64,000 nt of DNA from Neobacillus sp. PS3-34 (lineage in GTDB: Bacteria > Bacillota > Bacilli > Bacillales > Cytobacillaceae): the NCBI RefSeq assembly GCF_030915465.1, contig NZ_CP133267.1, positions 4,515,001-4,579,000 on the forward strand, read 5' to 3'. Below the pieces are notes generated by a model, which saw only the letters and a program-made list of their open reading frames with translations, made no database searches and was not told where the DNA came from. Within the stretch, counting starts at the first letter, position 1. Each line of letters opens with the position of its first letter. The position numbers and the translations under genes were made by a program. This document shows, in pieces, positions 16,277 through 26,333 of this stretch.

Positions 16277-17995
16277 TTGAAGCTCGAAATGGAAATTTTA
16301 AAAAGAAGAATTGACGTGGCAGCTAAAAGAACTCCTGCCGATCTTGTTATTAAAAACGGAAATATTGTTAATGTCTTTACAAGAGAAATTGTAAACAGGA
16401 ATATCGCCATTGTAGATGGATATTTTGCGGCTATCGGGGATTATGAAGGAATTGAGAACGTGGATGTCTCAGGAAAATATATCGTTCCTGGATTTATTGA
16501 TGGGCATGTTCATATTGAATCAGCGATGGTCACCCCCTCCGAGTTTGCTAATGTCGTGCTGCCCCATGGGGTTACGACGGTTGTGGCTGATCCTCATGAA
16601 ATTGCCAATGTTAGCGGGGTTGAAGGGATCGAATTTATGATAAATTCATCTGATGATATTCCGCTTGACGTTTTCTTTATGCTCCCTTCGTGTGTGCCGG
16701 CAACTCCTTTTGAAAATGCCGGGGCTTCTCTTGATCTTGCTCAGCTTGAACACTTATATGCAAATCCAAGGGTTATTGGCCTTGGAGAAGTAATGGATTA
16801 TCCTGCAGTATTTCATCATGATGAAAAAATAATAAGCCAGCTCGCAGCAGCAAGCTTAAAAGGCAAACGTATCGATGGGCACGCGGCTGGTCTTGATTCA
16901 GACGGCCTAAATGTTTATATGGCTGCCGGAATCCGAACTGACCATGAATGTGTCAATTCTGAAGAAGCCATGGACCGTTTACGTAAGGGTATGTATGTAA
17001 TGCTCCGGGAAGGTTCAGCAGCCAGAGATTTACTGTCACTTTTAAAAGCAGTAAATGAAAATAACGCTCGCAGGTGTTTATTCGTGACCGATGACAAACA
17101 TCTTGATGATCTTATCATGGAAGGCAGCATTGATTATAATGTGAGAATGGCGATAAAGGAAGGTTTGGATCCTATTCTTGCTATTCAAATAGCTACTTTG
17201 AATGCTGCAGAATGCTTTGGTTTAAAATCAAAGGGGGCCATCGCTCCTGGATATGAAGCCGATTTCCTGGTGCTTGACGATTTAAAATCTATAGTAGCAG
17301 AAAGGGTTTATAAAAACGGGAAGCTTGTTGCCCAAAACGGGGAAATGGTTTGCCCATCTGAACCTAATGTCTCACCTTCCCCATCAATTGTGGACAGTGT
17401 TAAGTTAAATTCTATTTCTGAGGAGCATTTGCAAATTACAATTGGCGATGAGAGCACGGCAAATATTATCGGTATTGTACCTAATCGTATTGTCACGAAG
17501 CATCTCATTGAGAAAGTGGATACAAAAGATGGCCTATTTCAAACCTGTACAGAAAAGGACTATTTGAAAATGGCTGTCATTGAAAGACATAAGAACACAG
17601 GAAATATAGGGCTGGGAATTTTAAAAGGGCTGGGAATTAAAAATGGGGCAATTGCTTCCACGGTTGCCCATGATTCACATAATATTGTTGCAGCTGGTAC
17701 ATCGGACAGCGATCTCCTTAAAGCCATTACGTATATTTCCGAAATGAGAGGAGGACTCGCTGTGGTTCAAAATGGGGAAATCCTTGCGTCCCTTCCTTTG
17801 CCAATAGCGGGCCTTATGTCTGATCTGACTTCACCGATCATTTATGAGAAATTAAAGGATTTAAATTCAGCCTTAAGGAATATAGGCTGTACGATGGAGT
17901 TCAATCCCTTTTTAACCCTGTCCTTCCTGGCTCTTCCGGTTATACCAGAACTTAAACTAACCGATATTGGATTGTTCGACGTAAAGCGCCTTTAA
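16277..17995 (+). CDS. ade: Adenine deaminase
   Basis: Converts adenine to hypoxanthine and ammonia, supplying xanthine dehydrogenase. The 572-residue protein has the amidohydrolase metal sites GFIDGHVHIESAMV and DPHEIANVSG, GHAAG, and DDKHLDDL, plus the family C-terminal domain with STVAHDSHNIVAAG. The start is TTG 16277 behind GGCGGGGAG. Length and domain order are normal. Last gene of the purine operon, ending at a long hairpin. Confidence 0.96.
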   Translation: MKLEMEILKRRIDVAAKRTPADLVIKNGNIVNVFTREIVNRNIAIVDGYFAAIGDYEGIENVDVSGKYIVPGFIDGHVHIESAMVTPSEFANVVLPHGVTTVVADPHEIANVSGVEGIEFMINSSDDIPLDVFFMLPSCVPATPFENAGASLDLAQLEHLYANPRVIGLGEVMDYPAVFHHDEKIISQLAAASLKGKRIDGHAAGLDSDGLNVYMAAGIRTDHECVNSEEAMDRLRKGMYVMLREGSAARDLLSLLKAVNENNARRCLFVTDDKHLDDLIMEGSIDYNVRMAIKEGLDPILAIQIATLNAAECFGLKSKGAIAPGYEADFLVLDDLKSIVAERVYKNGKLVAQNGEMVCPSEPNVSPSPSIVDSVKLNSISEEHLQITIGDESTANIIGIVPNRIVTKHLIEKVDTKDGLFQTCTEKDYLKMAVIERHKNTGNIGLGILKGLGIKNGAIASTVAHDSHNIVAAGTSDSDLLKAITYISEMRGGLAVVQNGEILASLPLPIAGLMSDLTSPIIYEKLKDLNSALRNIGCTMEFNPFLTLSFLALPVIPELKLTDIGLFDVKRL

Positions 17996-18040
17996 ACATA
18001 TAGAAGTCGGGGAAGTTTAGAAGCCCTATTTTATGAAAAA

Positions 18041-18079
18041 TGAAAGATAGACAGAACGGTTTGTTCTGTCTATCTTTCA
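18041..18079. terminator. Bidirectional hairpin between ade and the DUF1292 gene
   Basis: Perfect 17-bp stem TGAAAGATAGACAGAAC / GTTCTGTCTATCTTTCA with a five-base loop, between convergent genes. On the minus strand it is followed by five T; the plus side has only a weak T-run. Confidence 0.75.
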
Positions 18080-18102
18080 TTCATTACTCTAATCACAAAT
18101 TT

Positions 18103-18372
18103 CTATTCTTCTTCATCCATAATTTTTTCAAATTCAACCGTTACTTTTTCAAATTCCTCGTCAGTCTCGATGGCTGTTAAATCTCCCTCATCGTCGACCT
18201 TTAGGAAAAAGATATCGATATCTTCTTCAGTTTCTTCCTGTATATCTTCTACAAATCCTACAGCTACATATTCGGTTCCCTCAATATTGATTGTTGCCAG
18301 TACTTCCACTTCCTGATCCTGCTCATTCTCATCACTGATTGTAAAGATTTCGCCTACTTCGATTTTTTCCAT
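18103..18372 (-). CDS. yrzB: DUF1292 family protein (YrzB-like)
   Basis: An acidic 89-residue cytosolic protein starting MEKIEVGEIFTISDENEQD, with EYVAVGFVED in the middle and a very acidic C-terminus. This pattern defines the DUF1292/YrzB family of Firmicutes, whose function is unknown. ATG 18372 follows AGGGGAT. It stands alone here, unlike in B. subtilis where yrzB lies in the yrrL/yrrK region. Confidence 0.8.
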   Translation of the reverse strand: MEKIEVGEIFTISDENEQDQEVEVLATINIEGTEYVAVGFVEDIQEETEEDIDIFFLKVDDEGDLTAIETDEEFEKVTVEFEKIMDEEE

Positions 18373-18520
18373 GTCTATATCCCCTCTCAATAATGTACTT
18401 CAATTTATTATCTTCCCTATGATAATTAATTTCATTCTTACATTAAACATTTTTTATTCATTTAGAGTAAAATGAAAAGGAGTCGATAATACTTTCAGTC
18501 TACCCTAAAGGAGCACTCAA

Positions 18521-18826
18521 ATGAACCAAAAAGACCTGCAGGAAAAAATAATCGCTAATTATCAAGGTGAAGAGAAAATGATGATTCTTGTATTTGCACA
18601 ATGGTGTGTCAATCATGATCTTGATCCACAGGAATTGTACCTCCGGGCTTATCCGCATCAATCTTCAAATCCTTTCTTAATAGAAGCAATAGATTTAACG
18701 GTTCCCAAGGAAGAGGCCGGAGTGGTTTCAGATCAAACTCTGCTTGGTGTTTTATCCTTGTTTGGCAACGATGATCTTGCATTTATAGTGACTGAGGAAA
18801 TAAATAAGAAGAAACAAAAAAAATAA
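18521..18826 (+). CDS. Conserved hypothetical protein, 101 residues
   Basis: Not recognised. Soluble, mixed-charge protein starting MNQKDLQEKIIANYQGEEKMM and ending in a lysine-rich tail (EEINKKKQKK). No membrane segment, signal peptide or known motif is evident. AAAGGAGC lies before the ATG, so it is probably translated. It is a single-gene unit; a hairpin lies directly after its stop. Confidence 0.6.
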   Translation: MNQKDLQEKIIANYQGEEKMMILVFAQWCVNHDLDPQELYLRAYPHQSSNPFLIEAIDLTVPKEEAGVVSDQTLLGVLSLFGNDDLAFIVTEEINKKKQKK

Positions 18827-18827
18827 C

Positions 18828-18848
18828 AGGGGAAATATTTTTCCCCTG
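18828..18848 (-). terminator. Terminator for the PfpI gene transcript
   Basis: Minus strand CAGGGGAAA / TTTCCCCTG with a three-base loop, followed by TTATTTTTTTTG. It lies about 90 bases after the PfpI stop. The plus side has no T-run. Confidence 0.65.
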
Positions 18849-18936
18849 AAGAAATGTTATCTGGCAAGAACATCCTGATATTCTTTTATATCTTCGATAC
18901 ATGACAGGAATATTTTTGCTAATCAGCGAGTTTTCT

Positions 18937-19461
18937 TTATTTTTTTTCCATTACGTTAATAAATTCTCTCAAATAATCGGGAAGATCGGGTGGCCGCCTG
19001 CTCGATACGAGATGCCCGTCTACTACGACTGGTTCATCCAGCCAGATTGCTCCGGCGTTTTCCATATCATCCTTTATTCCAGGTGTACTGGTCACTTTTT
19101 TACCCTGTAAAATCTTTGCAGAAATCAAAACCCAACCGGCGTGGCAGATTTGGCCAATCGGCTTTTTGTTTTCTTCCATATACTGAATAAGGGAAAGAAC
19201 CTCTGGAAAACGGCGAATTTTATCAGGTGCCCAGCCTCCTGGAACAAGAATCGCATCGTAGTCTTTACCCTGTACTTCGGTATATGAATAATCAGATATT
19301 GCAGGCACTCCGTATTTACCTATATATTTCTCCCCGGCCTTCTCGCCTGCCAGATGAACAACGGCGCCTTCTTCTCTTAGTCTTAAAATAGGGTACCATA
19401 GCTCCAGATCTTCAAATTCATGGTGGACAAGACTTACAATCCTTTTTCCTTTTAATCGCAT
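18937..19461 (-). CDS. DJ-1/PfpI family glyoxalase/deglycase-like protein
   Basis: A 174-residue class I glutamine amidotransferase-like protein. The nucleophile elbow is GQICHAGWVLISA with Cys followed by His, and GKKVTSTPGIKDDMENAGAIW plus VVVDGHLVSSRRPPDLP match the PfpI/YfkM/YraA group, linked to stress and protein repair in Bacillus. ATG 19461 follows AGGAGG. Standalone gene. Confidence 0.88.
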   Translation of the reverse strand: MRLKGKRIVSLVHHEFEDLELWYPILRLREEGAVVHLAGEKAGEKYIGKYGVPAISDYSYTEVQGKDYDAILVPGGWAPDKIRRFPEVLSLIQYMEENKKPIGQICHAGWVLISAKILQGKKVTSTPGIKDDMENAGAIWLDEPVVVDGHLVSSRRPPDLPDYLREFINVMEKK

Positions 19462-19603
19462 GTTAGTTCCTCCTTTTTTACGGCCTTTAAACTTTCAAAT
19501 AGACTTTATCAGTTTACCCTTTTTATGAGTGATTGAAAAATTGCAGCTTTATTAGTCTTGGAATTTGGCCATTTAATATTTTCGATTCCCCCATCATGTA
19601 AGT

Positions 19604-20949
19604 CTATTTCCTTCTCAGTACCTCTTTAACTGTGGAAGGTTTAAACAGAATGGCAGGCGGATTTACAAGATTCATTACTTTAATGAAATCCTTATATATG
19701 GATCGTTTTTTTGTTGAAACTAAAAAGATTTTTTTGACATACCACTGCTGAAACTTTAAGCCGAATGGTTTCTTCCCTTGGACTTTATCGTAGCGAAAAT
19801 CTTCACAAACCACCATTGACCACACTGGTGCAATGATTTTCGCCATTTTCTTTTGCAGTTTTTTTAAGCTTCCTGATTTTGGCTGCCGAGAAAAATAATC
19901 CTTTATGGCCATCGCCTCGAGTGCGGCGACACTCATGCCCTGTCCGAAAACGGGATCAACCCTGCAAAACGAGTCGCCTGCTACTAGCAGTCCTTCTGGA
20001 AGGACGACTTTGTCAAAACGTCGCCATACCATATAGGGAATGTTAAAAATCTTCGTGTCAGTCAAGGATTTACCTTTTATTAATTCTTTATAAATATCAT
20101 CTAATGGAAGCTTACTGGCGTACTCCAAAAAGCCATCTGCACTTTTTATGTCTTCAGCCTTTATACTATTCAGGTATCCGATTAAAGTAACAATATATTT
20201 ATTATCTTCTACTTTAGATAAAGTACCCCCGATTTCTTGAGTAGGAGGATCAGGATAAAGGAGTTTAATCTTATAGTCTCTATTTTCCTCCGGCAGTTCA
20301 AAAATTCTAGTAGCATAGCATAGCCCGATGTCAACCTTGTCTTCGGGTACAGATATTCCCTGCTTCTCTATCCATGTCTTCGTAAATGAACTCGCCCCGC
20401 TAGCATCAATGACAAGCTCCGCTGGAAGTATCTTACTTTCTTTTTCGTCTTTGACTTCTACTCCTGAAAGTCTATGACTTTTCGGGTCAAGTATATACGA
20501 GATTACTTTTGCGCCATATATGTAATTGACATTATCGAGCTGTCTTACTCTTTTTTCAAGGTAAGTCTCCAGAAGAGTCCTTGTCTGAAGAAGTGTTGTA
20601 AATTCGCTCTTAAAGCGGCTTTTCCATCTTCCATGATGAAACCAGGCCAAATCGTTTATTGTATCTATTTTAATGGAACCTGAAGCTTCCATATCCTTTC
20701 GAAATCCAGGAAATAATGCTTCCATTGCTTTTTCTCCAGCCTGAAGAAGTGCATGTGTATGGTGTGCCTGAGAAACACCTCGCCAACCCTTTTTTCTAAA
20801 GGCTCAACATCCTTTTCTAAAATATGTATGCGGTGAAAATAGGGAGAGATTGCTGCGGCAAATAACTTTCCAGCGATACCTCCCCCTATAATAATTGCTT
20901 TGGTACCTCGCAAATCCTTTGCATGTCTATCTATCTGCTTGTAAACCAT
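19604..20949 (-). CDS. FAD-dependent oxidoreductase, geranylgeranyl-reductase-like (one apparent frameshift)
   Basis: A 448-residue flavoprotein after correction. The N-terminus AIIIGGGIAGKLFAAAIS binds the ADP part of FAD, and GDSFCRVDPVFGQGMSVAALEA is the C-terminal FAD motif of the PHBH-like/geranylgeranyl reductase group. Near 20783 the minus strand GTTGGCGAGG needs one more G (GTTGGGCGAGG) to give RVGRGVSQAHHTHALLQAGEKAMEALF. AGAGGGGA precedes ATG 20949. The substrate is unknown; it may act on lipids or quinones. Confidence 0.75.
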
Positions 20950-20981
20950 ACAGTGTCCCCTCTAAAAACTGATATCCTCTT

Positions 20982-21851
20982 TTATTTTAAAAATTCCCTC
21001 AAAACAATTCCCAGTGTTATGCCAAGAAACATGGATGAAAGCGTACCAAGCAGAAAGTATTCAGCCCAGTCACGGTCATCCATTTGCTTGAACCTTGCAA
21101 TCGATTTTGCTGCGACAATAAATCCAATTGCCGGATATGCGCTGTAAAAAGTTAATATTAAAACTAGCAATCTCTCAATATAGCCAATCAATTTTCCTCT
21201 GGAAAGATCATGTTTACTAAAAATCGTATAATTATATTCCTCTGTCAATCCTCTATTGCCCACTCGTCTTTCTTCGAAATGAACTTCTTTCCGTTCATTT
21301 TTAAAAGCGTATTTCCCTTCAAATGCTAAGAGCTGGGTAGGCAAAGAACCCAAGAGGATTTTAATCATATGCCCGCTTACACTTGTTGCCAAGATGACGA
21401 TGATGATACAAAAAAGTATGGATGATCCGACTCCTAAAGAAACCTGATTCTTAATAAGCAATCTCACGAACAGCCCTTTGATCTCCAATCCCCAAAACAG
21501 CTGACAAGTAAAAATTATTACACCTAAGTGAAGTAGTTGATCAATAATAAAGAAACACAGCCGTTTGATGTTCTCTTCATTGGTGGCTTTTAACGTATCG
21601 ACCAATTTTATTTTAAAATAATCAATTAAAAAATGCGTAATGACGATCAAAAACAATGGCATTAATAAATTCTTATTCATATTCTTATAGCCATAATCAA
21701 CAGGAAGGAATAGGGAAAGCACTAGAGCATTTAAAATAAAATGGTGTGCTGTATGCTTCCAAATATTTTTGAGCTTTTCTTTAACCATATGATCCGTTTG
21801 CAGATAGAAATCCGCAATTAAATGTGCTAAAACAAGACTTAAAAGCAGCAT
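20982..21851 (-). CDS. DUF3307 family membrane protein
   Basis: A 289-residue protein with about seven hydrophobic segments. LVLAHLIADFYLQTDHMVKEK at the N-terminus and HHFILNALVLS are the DUF3307 signature (histidine-rich first helices). A soluble loop around residues 185-220 precedes the last membrane segments. It starts 18 bases after the SatD-like gene, and the same pair occurs in many Firmicutes; no biochemical function is established. Confidence 0.75.
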   Translation of the reverse strand: MLLLSLVLAHLIADFYLQTDHMVKEKLKNIWKHTAHHFILNALVLSLFLPVDYGYKNMNKNLLMPLFLIVITHFLIDYFKIKLVDTLKATNEENIKRLCFFIIDQLLHLGVIIFTCQLFWGLEIKGLFVRLLIKNQVSLGVGSSILFCIIIVILATSVSGHMIKILLGSLPTQLLAFEGKYAFKNERKEVHFEERRVGNRGLTEEYNYTIFSKHDLSRGKLIGYIERLLVLILTFYSAYPAIGFIVAAKSIARFKQMDDRDWAEYFLLGTLSSMFLGITLGIVLREFLK

Positions 21852-21869
21852 CGTTTCCCCTTTCTGGTA

Positions 21870-22667
21870 CTACAAATTCATAAATGTGCTGATTTCAGTT
21901 TTCAGGTGGTTCCTTATCATGCTATGCAGTTTATTATTTGTATCCTTAGGTTCATTTCCACTAGATGAATATGACTTCTTCTCTAGTGAATTTAATATAT
22001 CGACTATATCTGCAAATGAATTCAGGATTTCATCACTATTTCCCTTTTTATAATGGCTGGAAATAGTGGGTGCCGTTCTGCCAAGAACCTTTGCAACCGC
22101 TTTTTGCTGCTGCAGGATAAAATATAGGGAACAAACGGCATCCTGGATTTCCGTTTGATTTTTAATATATTGCTGCTGTAATTGTAATAAGGAGTTCATT
22201 AATGTTTCGAATTCATATCTGAATTGATTGTATGCAAATGAATCACTTGTACCATCAGGAAGGAATTGATCCATTTCAAAAATAAATTGTGGTCTGTTTT
22301 GTGCCTGCTTTATTGAATCATTTGCCGTTCTTGCCTGCTTAACAAGCGGATGGATCCATTTTTCAATATCAATCGTGGCTAATTCCTTGTCAATGTCACC
22401 AAAGGACAATCCAAAGTAAGGCATATGTTTTTTATGCCTCCAAATCCTGCTTACAAAAAATGCAATGGTATATGCAGTCGAATACCCGCTGCCAACTAAA
22501 ATAATTTCATCCCCTGAACGATGGCGCACAATGACTGGGTCAACTTCACTTGTCCATATCTTGATCCAGTTAACCACGTCGTCCAAATAACCTGCTAACT
22601 CCTCCCCCATTTCATTAGAAGAGGAGTTACTAACATCAAGAATAAATATGGAAATTGGATAAGTCAT
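21870..22667 (-). CDS. SatD-like protein with predicted HTH
   Basis: A 265-residue cytosolic protein. The N-terminal domain (ISIFILDVSNSSSN, RHRSGDEIILVGSGYSTAY) and the C-terminal helix-turn-helix-like segment (KAVAKVLGRTAPTISSHYKKGN) match the SatD family, named from a Streptococcus secretion/acid-tolerance locus. It probably controls its own operon with the DUF3307 membrane protein: dyad sites overlap its promoter. AGGAGAAA precedes ATG 22667. Confidence 0.7.
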   Translation of the reverse strand: MTYPISIFILDVSNSSSNEMGEELAGYLDDVVNWIKIWTSEVDPVIVRHRSGDEIILVGSGYSTAYTIAFFVSRIWRHKKHMPYFGLSFGDIDKELATIDIEKWIHPLVKQARTANDSIKQAQNRPQFIFEMDQFLPDGTSDSFAYNQFRYEFETLMNSLLQLQQQYIKNQTEIQDAVCSLYFILQQQKAVAKVLGRTAPTISSHYKKGNSDEILNSFADIVDILNSLEKKSYSSSGNEPKDTNNKLHSMIRNHLKTEISTFMNL

Positions 22668-22682
22668 ATTTTCTCCTTCTTT

Positions 22683-22751
22683 TATAAAATTAGATTATAT
22701 AACCTAATTTTATAAAAATTAGCCTTATAGGTCAAATAAAATTTAAATTAG
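22683..22751 (-). promoter_or_regulatory. satD promoter with overlapping AAATTAG/CTAATTT dyads
   Basis: Minus strand TTGACC (22730-22735) and TAAAAT (22707-22712) are 17 bases apart. Over them lie an 8-bp dyad CTAATTTT-ATA-AAAATTAG (22704-22722) and an 11-bp inverted repeat TATAAAATTAG...CTAATTTTATA (22683-22714). A further AAATTAGATTATATA copy starts at 22745. Repeated half-sites over the -10 box suggest an operator. Confidence 0.6.
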
Positions 22752-22795
22752 ATTATATAGTGAAATTAATTTTTCCTATTTGAATCTCTTACAGC

Positions 22796-25049
22796 TCACT
22801 CTCCAGCCAGAAACTGCCCTATAAAATATTCACAAACCTTTTCTGAATCCAGCCTAGCTGCAATATAAGGCGGACGAACTCCCTTCACTCCTTCTAAAGG
22901 AAGCCCAAGCCAGAAAAGTTGCTGGTCTATAATGATAAACGGAAAAGGAAGACTGAAATCCAGCCGCTGATATGGCTCCAGCTCATGCCAGTTCTCCCCT
23001 GATATCACCATTAGCCTTACACGTTTATCCCTACTCTTCAACATTTCCTTCCATTGTTCCTTCATGACCGTACCATCTGGTAATGAGATTACAATGGATG
23101 ACCGGGCAGATTGAAGGTCATTGAAAATTCGTTCCAGTTTAAGTGCATGAATCCATTGCAATCTTGGATGCTGATTTTTTATCCATTTTCCAATTTCTGT
23201 TGGACTGACAGTTTGTTTGTGGTTTTCCTGATGTTGTACGAGCTGTCTGAGCGTTTTGCCTTGATATACATGTTTACTAATATAGGATCGATTGCTGACA
23301 TGGATAAACTTACCTCTCGTTCTTGTGATGGCGACATTAATGAGGCGTTCGCTATCCTTCCCTGTTAAAAGCATACCCGCACGGTGCTGCGGCTCACCGT
23401 CGACTGTATCAAAAATCATGACATCCCGCTCGCTCCCCTGGAATTTGTGGACTGTTGCCGAAATAATATCAGCGGCAGTGCACTTTTTTTCATACAAGTC
23501 TTCAAGCAATAGCTCCATTAGATTCGCCTGGGCACGGTAGGGGGTGACATAACCAATCGATTGGGAACCGCCTAAATATGCTTCATGAATGAGTTGGAAC
23601 GATAGGAACAATTGCCACGGATTCAGCCTGGAATTGGAGGTGGGTTCATTTATACAATGATCGCCTGTGAAGCTTGTATCCAAAAGAATAGCTGCACGGT
23701 TTGGAAATGGCCTCCTCGAGACGATTTCATTTCTGCTATTCCCCACACTTTCATGGTCACCAACAAGGGATTGATATATATACTGATTGGTAAAAGCTGA
23801 TATTTCCGGGTGCATTCTTCTTTGTTCCTTTAATAAAAATAAATGCGGATGCAGCTTCCCCTCATTCACCCAATCAACAACGCCGGCTCTATGGAAAATA
23901 TCTTCTCTTAACCACTTTGCTGCGAGAGAATCACGGCTTGTAGCAATCGGAGGCAGCTGCTTAAAATCTCCACAAATGATTACCCTTTTTCCTAAAGAAG
24001 CAGCAAACGCTGCCTGAGGTACATACGCCATACTAGCTTCATCAAGAATGACCACGTCAAAATCCTTTTCATAAATAGAATGATCACTTGCAGACTTTGC
24101 AAGTGTAGTTCCTATTACGAAAGCATCCTTCAAAAACTGATTTTCCTGTTGGCGAATTTTATCAAGAATTCTTGAAATCTTATTCTCCAGCTCTAATAAA
24201 TCATTTGAATCTCTTTTGCTAAAAGAACGTGAAAGGTCTTGTTTAAGTTTCTGCCGTTCATCGATTAACATCTCTTTTTCTTCAACCAGATGCGGATCCT
24301 TTCTCTGGAGCAGCTGGCTCGTGGTCAGGCCATTGTGGGTCGCAAGTGCCTCCCCTGTATTCAGACCATACCGAAGTACATCACCTTCACGGAAACGGTC
24401 CTTCTTTTTTATAAAGGATGAAATTTCACTAATGATCACATCAACGGCCTGGTTACTGTGTGAAAGTATGAGCACACGTTTACCCTGAAAGTATTTATTT
24501 GCAGCTGTCCGGGCGAGTGTATAGGTTTTACCGGTGCCAGGCGCGCCATACGAAGGTAATCGGGTTGTATTTGGATCTTAAAACCAACTCATGCACAATA
24601 CTTTTGCTTTTTTCAGCCGGATGCTTAGCCGGCATTGACGGATCCATTAGTCTTTTCACTCTTAATCGCTTTTGCTTGGATTTCTTGATATCATCTAACC
24701 TTTGGATAAGCTGATCAAGGAGCTCCCAGGGATCATGCAGCAAAAAAGCCTCTTGGATTAAATCTCCCAGGGATTGCTCCAGCGCAACGATTACTCCTCT
24801 GCCTTCAGAAGAAAGCACGCGCCCGTTGTGTTTTGCACTGCCCCACTCGAGCCTAATCGAAGCACCAACTGGAATTCGAATCGGGACAGGTGTATCAAAA
24901 TAGTAAGAGAACGATCCTTCCCTTGATAAAAGTCTTCCATTGTTAACTCTAAATTTATTGCTTCCAAATTTTTTTAAATGCATGATTTCATTTTGGAGGG
25001 CTGCTGCCACTCTTTTAAATAACTTAACGTACTTGTCATTGGATATCAT
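22796..25049 (-). CDS. Superfamily 1 DNA/RNA helicase (one apparent frameshift)
   Basis: A helicase-like protein of about 751 residues. Motifs: Walker A GAPGTGKT, motif II VVILDEASMAY, motif III ICGDFKQLPPIAT, motif V HKFQGSERDVMIFDT and motif VI LINVAITRTRG. The last 130 residues (SSIVISLPDGTVMKEQWKEML...LMVISG) resemble the PLD-like module found in some of these helicases. The frame breaks in the Walker A loop near 24546: ATGGCGCGCC would be ATGGGGCGCGCC (FVWGAPGTGKT), or carries one extra base. ATG 25049 has only a poorly placed AAAAAGG, so the start is uncertain. Confidence 0.82.
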
Positions 25050-25297
25050 CCTTTTTAACCAAGAAAGTCCAATCTATAAGAGATTGAACCTGTTTGCTGA
25101 TGACAGTACTATAGCATTTATAAAAGAGTCTGCCAAATGATCTTAGGTTTTAAGGGGATTAGACGTTTCCTTAAATTAACACGCAATAGGGATACATAAA
25201 AATTTCCATTAAGAAAAAAATAACAATTGTAATTTAAAGAAAAAGGAATCTGTTTTTGCGGGCTTTTTAGGGCATAAAATTTTAGGGAGGAAGAGAC

Positions 25298-25582
25298 ATG
25301 GCATCCAATAGCCAATTTAATAATTTATCCAACGAATCCTTGCAAGAAAGAGTAGAGCAGATTTGGCAAAATACCTGTAATAGTTGGCAAGACATGAATA
25401 CAACAAACCTAGAGGCGTTTTTATCACAATGCGAGGATCAAAATATTGATCCACAGTTTTGTATGGATTGGGTTGAGCAGCATAAAAATATGATTCCTGA
25501 ATGGCCAGCACTCTCACAGAAAGCACTTGATTGGGTCAATGGCCATACTTCAACTGGCTCTCCATTTTCTTATAATGACTAA
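25298..25582 (+). CDS. Hypothetical protein, 94 residues
   Basis: Not recognised. Small, hydrophilic, glutamine- and asparagine-rich (SNSQFNNLSNESLQERVEQIWQ) with many tryptophans and two cysteines (NTCNSWQ, QFCMDWVEQ). No signal or membrane segment. GGGAGGAAGAG precedes ATG 25298 with good spacing, and a terminator follows. Its composition resembles that of small spore or coat proteins, but this is only a guess. Confidence 0.55.
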   Translation: MASNSQFNNLSNESLQERVEQIWQNTCNSWQDMNTTNLEAFLSQCEDQNIDPQFCMDWVEQHKNMIPEWPALSQKALDWVNGHTSTGSPFSYND

Positions 25583-25616
25583 TGATTTCACTCTTATCCT
25601 TTTTGTCTAAGCAATA

Positions 25617-25651
25617 TAAAAAGCCTTCGCAAAACCGCAAGGCTTTTCACT
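25617..25651. terminator. Intrinsic terminator after the 94-residue gene
   Basis: AAAAAGCCTT ... AAGGCTTTT with an inner CGC/GCG pairing, between 25619 and 25648; T-rich flanks on both strands. Confidence 0.65.
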
Positions 25652-25714
25652 ATTTTAAAACAATAAGCCTTTTTCTTGGAAATTAATCGAAACAAAAGAG
25701 TGAGGAGAATTTTT

Positions 25715-26224
25715 ATGGATGAATATCTTTTCAGAAAAATAAATAGTGTTACTGGACAATTTTCACTTTTGGATTTTTTCATGATATTCGTTTCCAAGAA
25801 AATTCGATATGTCTACATTATTATTTTGGTCATTATGTGGTTTAGAAACCGAAAAATCACGATAAATGCAGTGCTATCAGTGGTTATTACATTATTAATT
25901 AACATAATAATCAGATCTTTTTACTTTAAAGCCCGGCCATTTTTAAAACATCGAGTAGGTATTCTTATTCCGTCAGCATTGGACTCTACCTTTCCTAGCA
26001 AACACACATTGCTTGCATTTGCAGTTACTACATCAATCCTACTATATCAACGTACGTTTGGGCTGATTATGTTAGGTTTGTCATTCCTTACAGGACTCTC
26101 ACGCATATGGATGGGGCACCATTACCCATCTGATATTGCTGGAAGTGCTATTATAGGAACCCTAACAAGCATCGTCATTCACAAAACATCAAATTTTTTT
26201 AAATTTTTTTCACGTCAAACATAG
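25715..26224 (+). CDS. PAP2-family phosphatase, probable undecaprenyl-diphosphatase
   Basis: A 169-residue membrane protein with about five hydrophobic segments. The three PAP2 catalytic motifs are present: KARPF, PSKHT (with S preceding K/H), and SRIWMGHHYPSDI. This spacing fits BcrC/YwoA-type undecaprenyl-diphosphatases that recycle the cell-wall lipid carrier. I start it at ATG 25715 behind GAGGAGAA; an upstream in-frame start at 25676 has no ribosome site. Single-gene unit. Confidence 0.85.
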   Translation: MDEYLFRKINSVTGQFSLLDFFMIFVSKKIRYVYIIILVIMWFRNRKITINAVLSVVITLLINIIIRSFYFKARPFLKHRVGILIPSALDSTFPSKHTLLAFAVTTSILLYQRTFGLIMLGLSFLTGLSRIWMGHHYPSDIAGSAIIGTLTSIVIHKTSNFFKFFSRQT

Positions 26225-26333
26225 TAATACTGATACATTGAATTATGTTATTATTCTGTAAATAACCTTCCTTTTTCCTCTCTATATAGTACAATTGTAT
26301 TAAGGTTCGTACTATTATATGTAGGAGGTTTAT

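Noticed and set aside
18849..18936. Minus-strand frame without start ending ...IEDIKEYQDVLAR
   Set aside because: Only 21 codons, no start codon or ribosome site; more likely the 3' untranslated region of the PfpI transcript.
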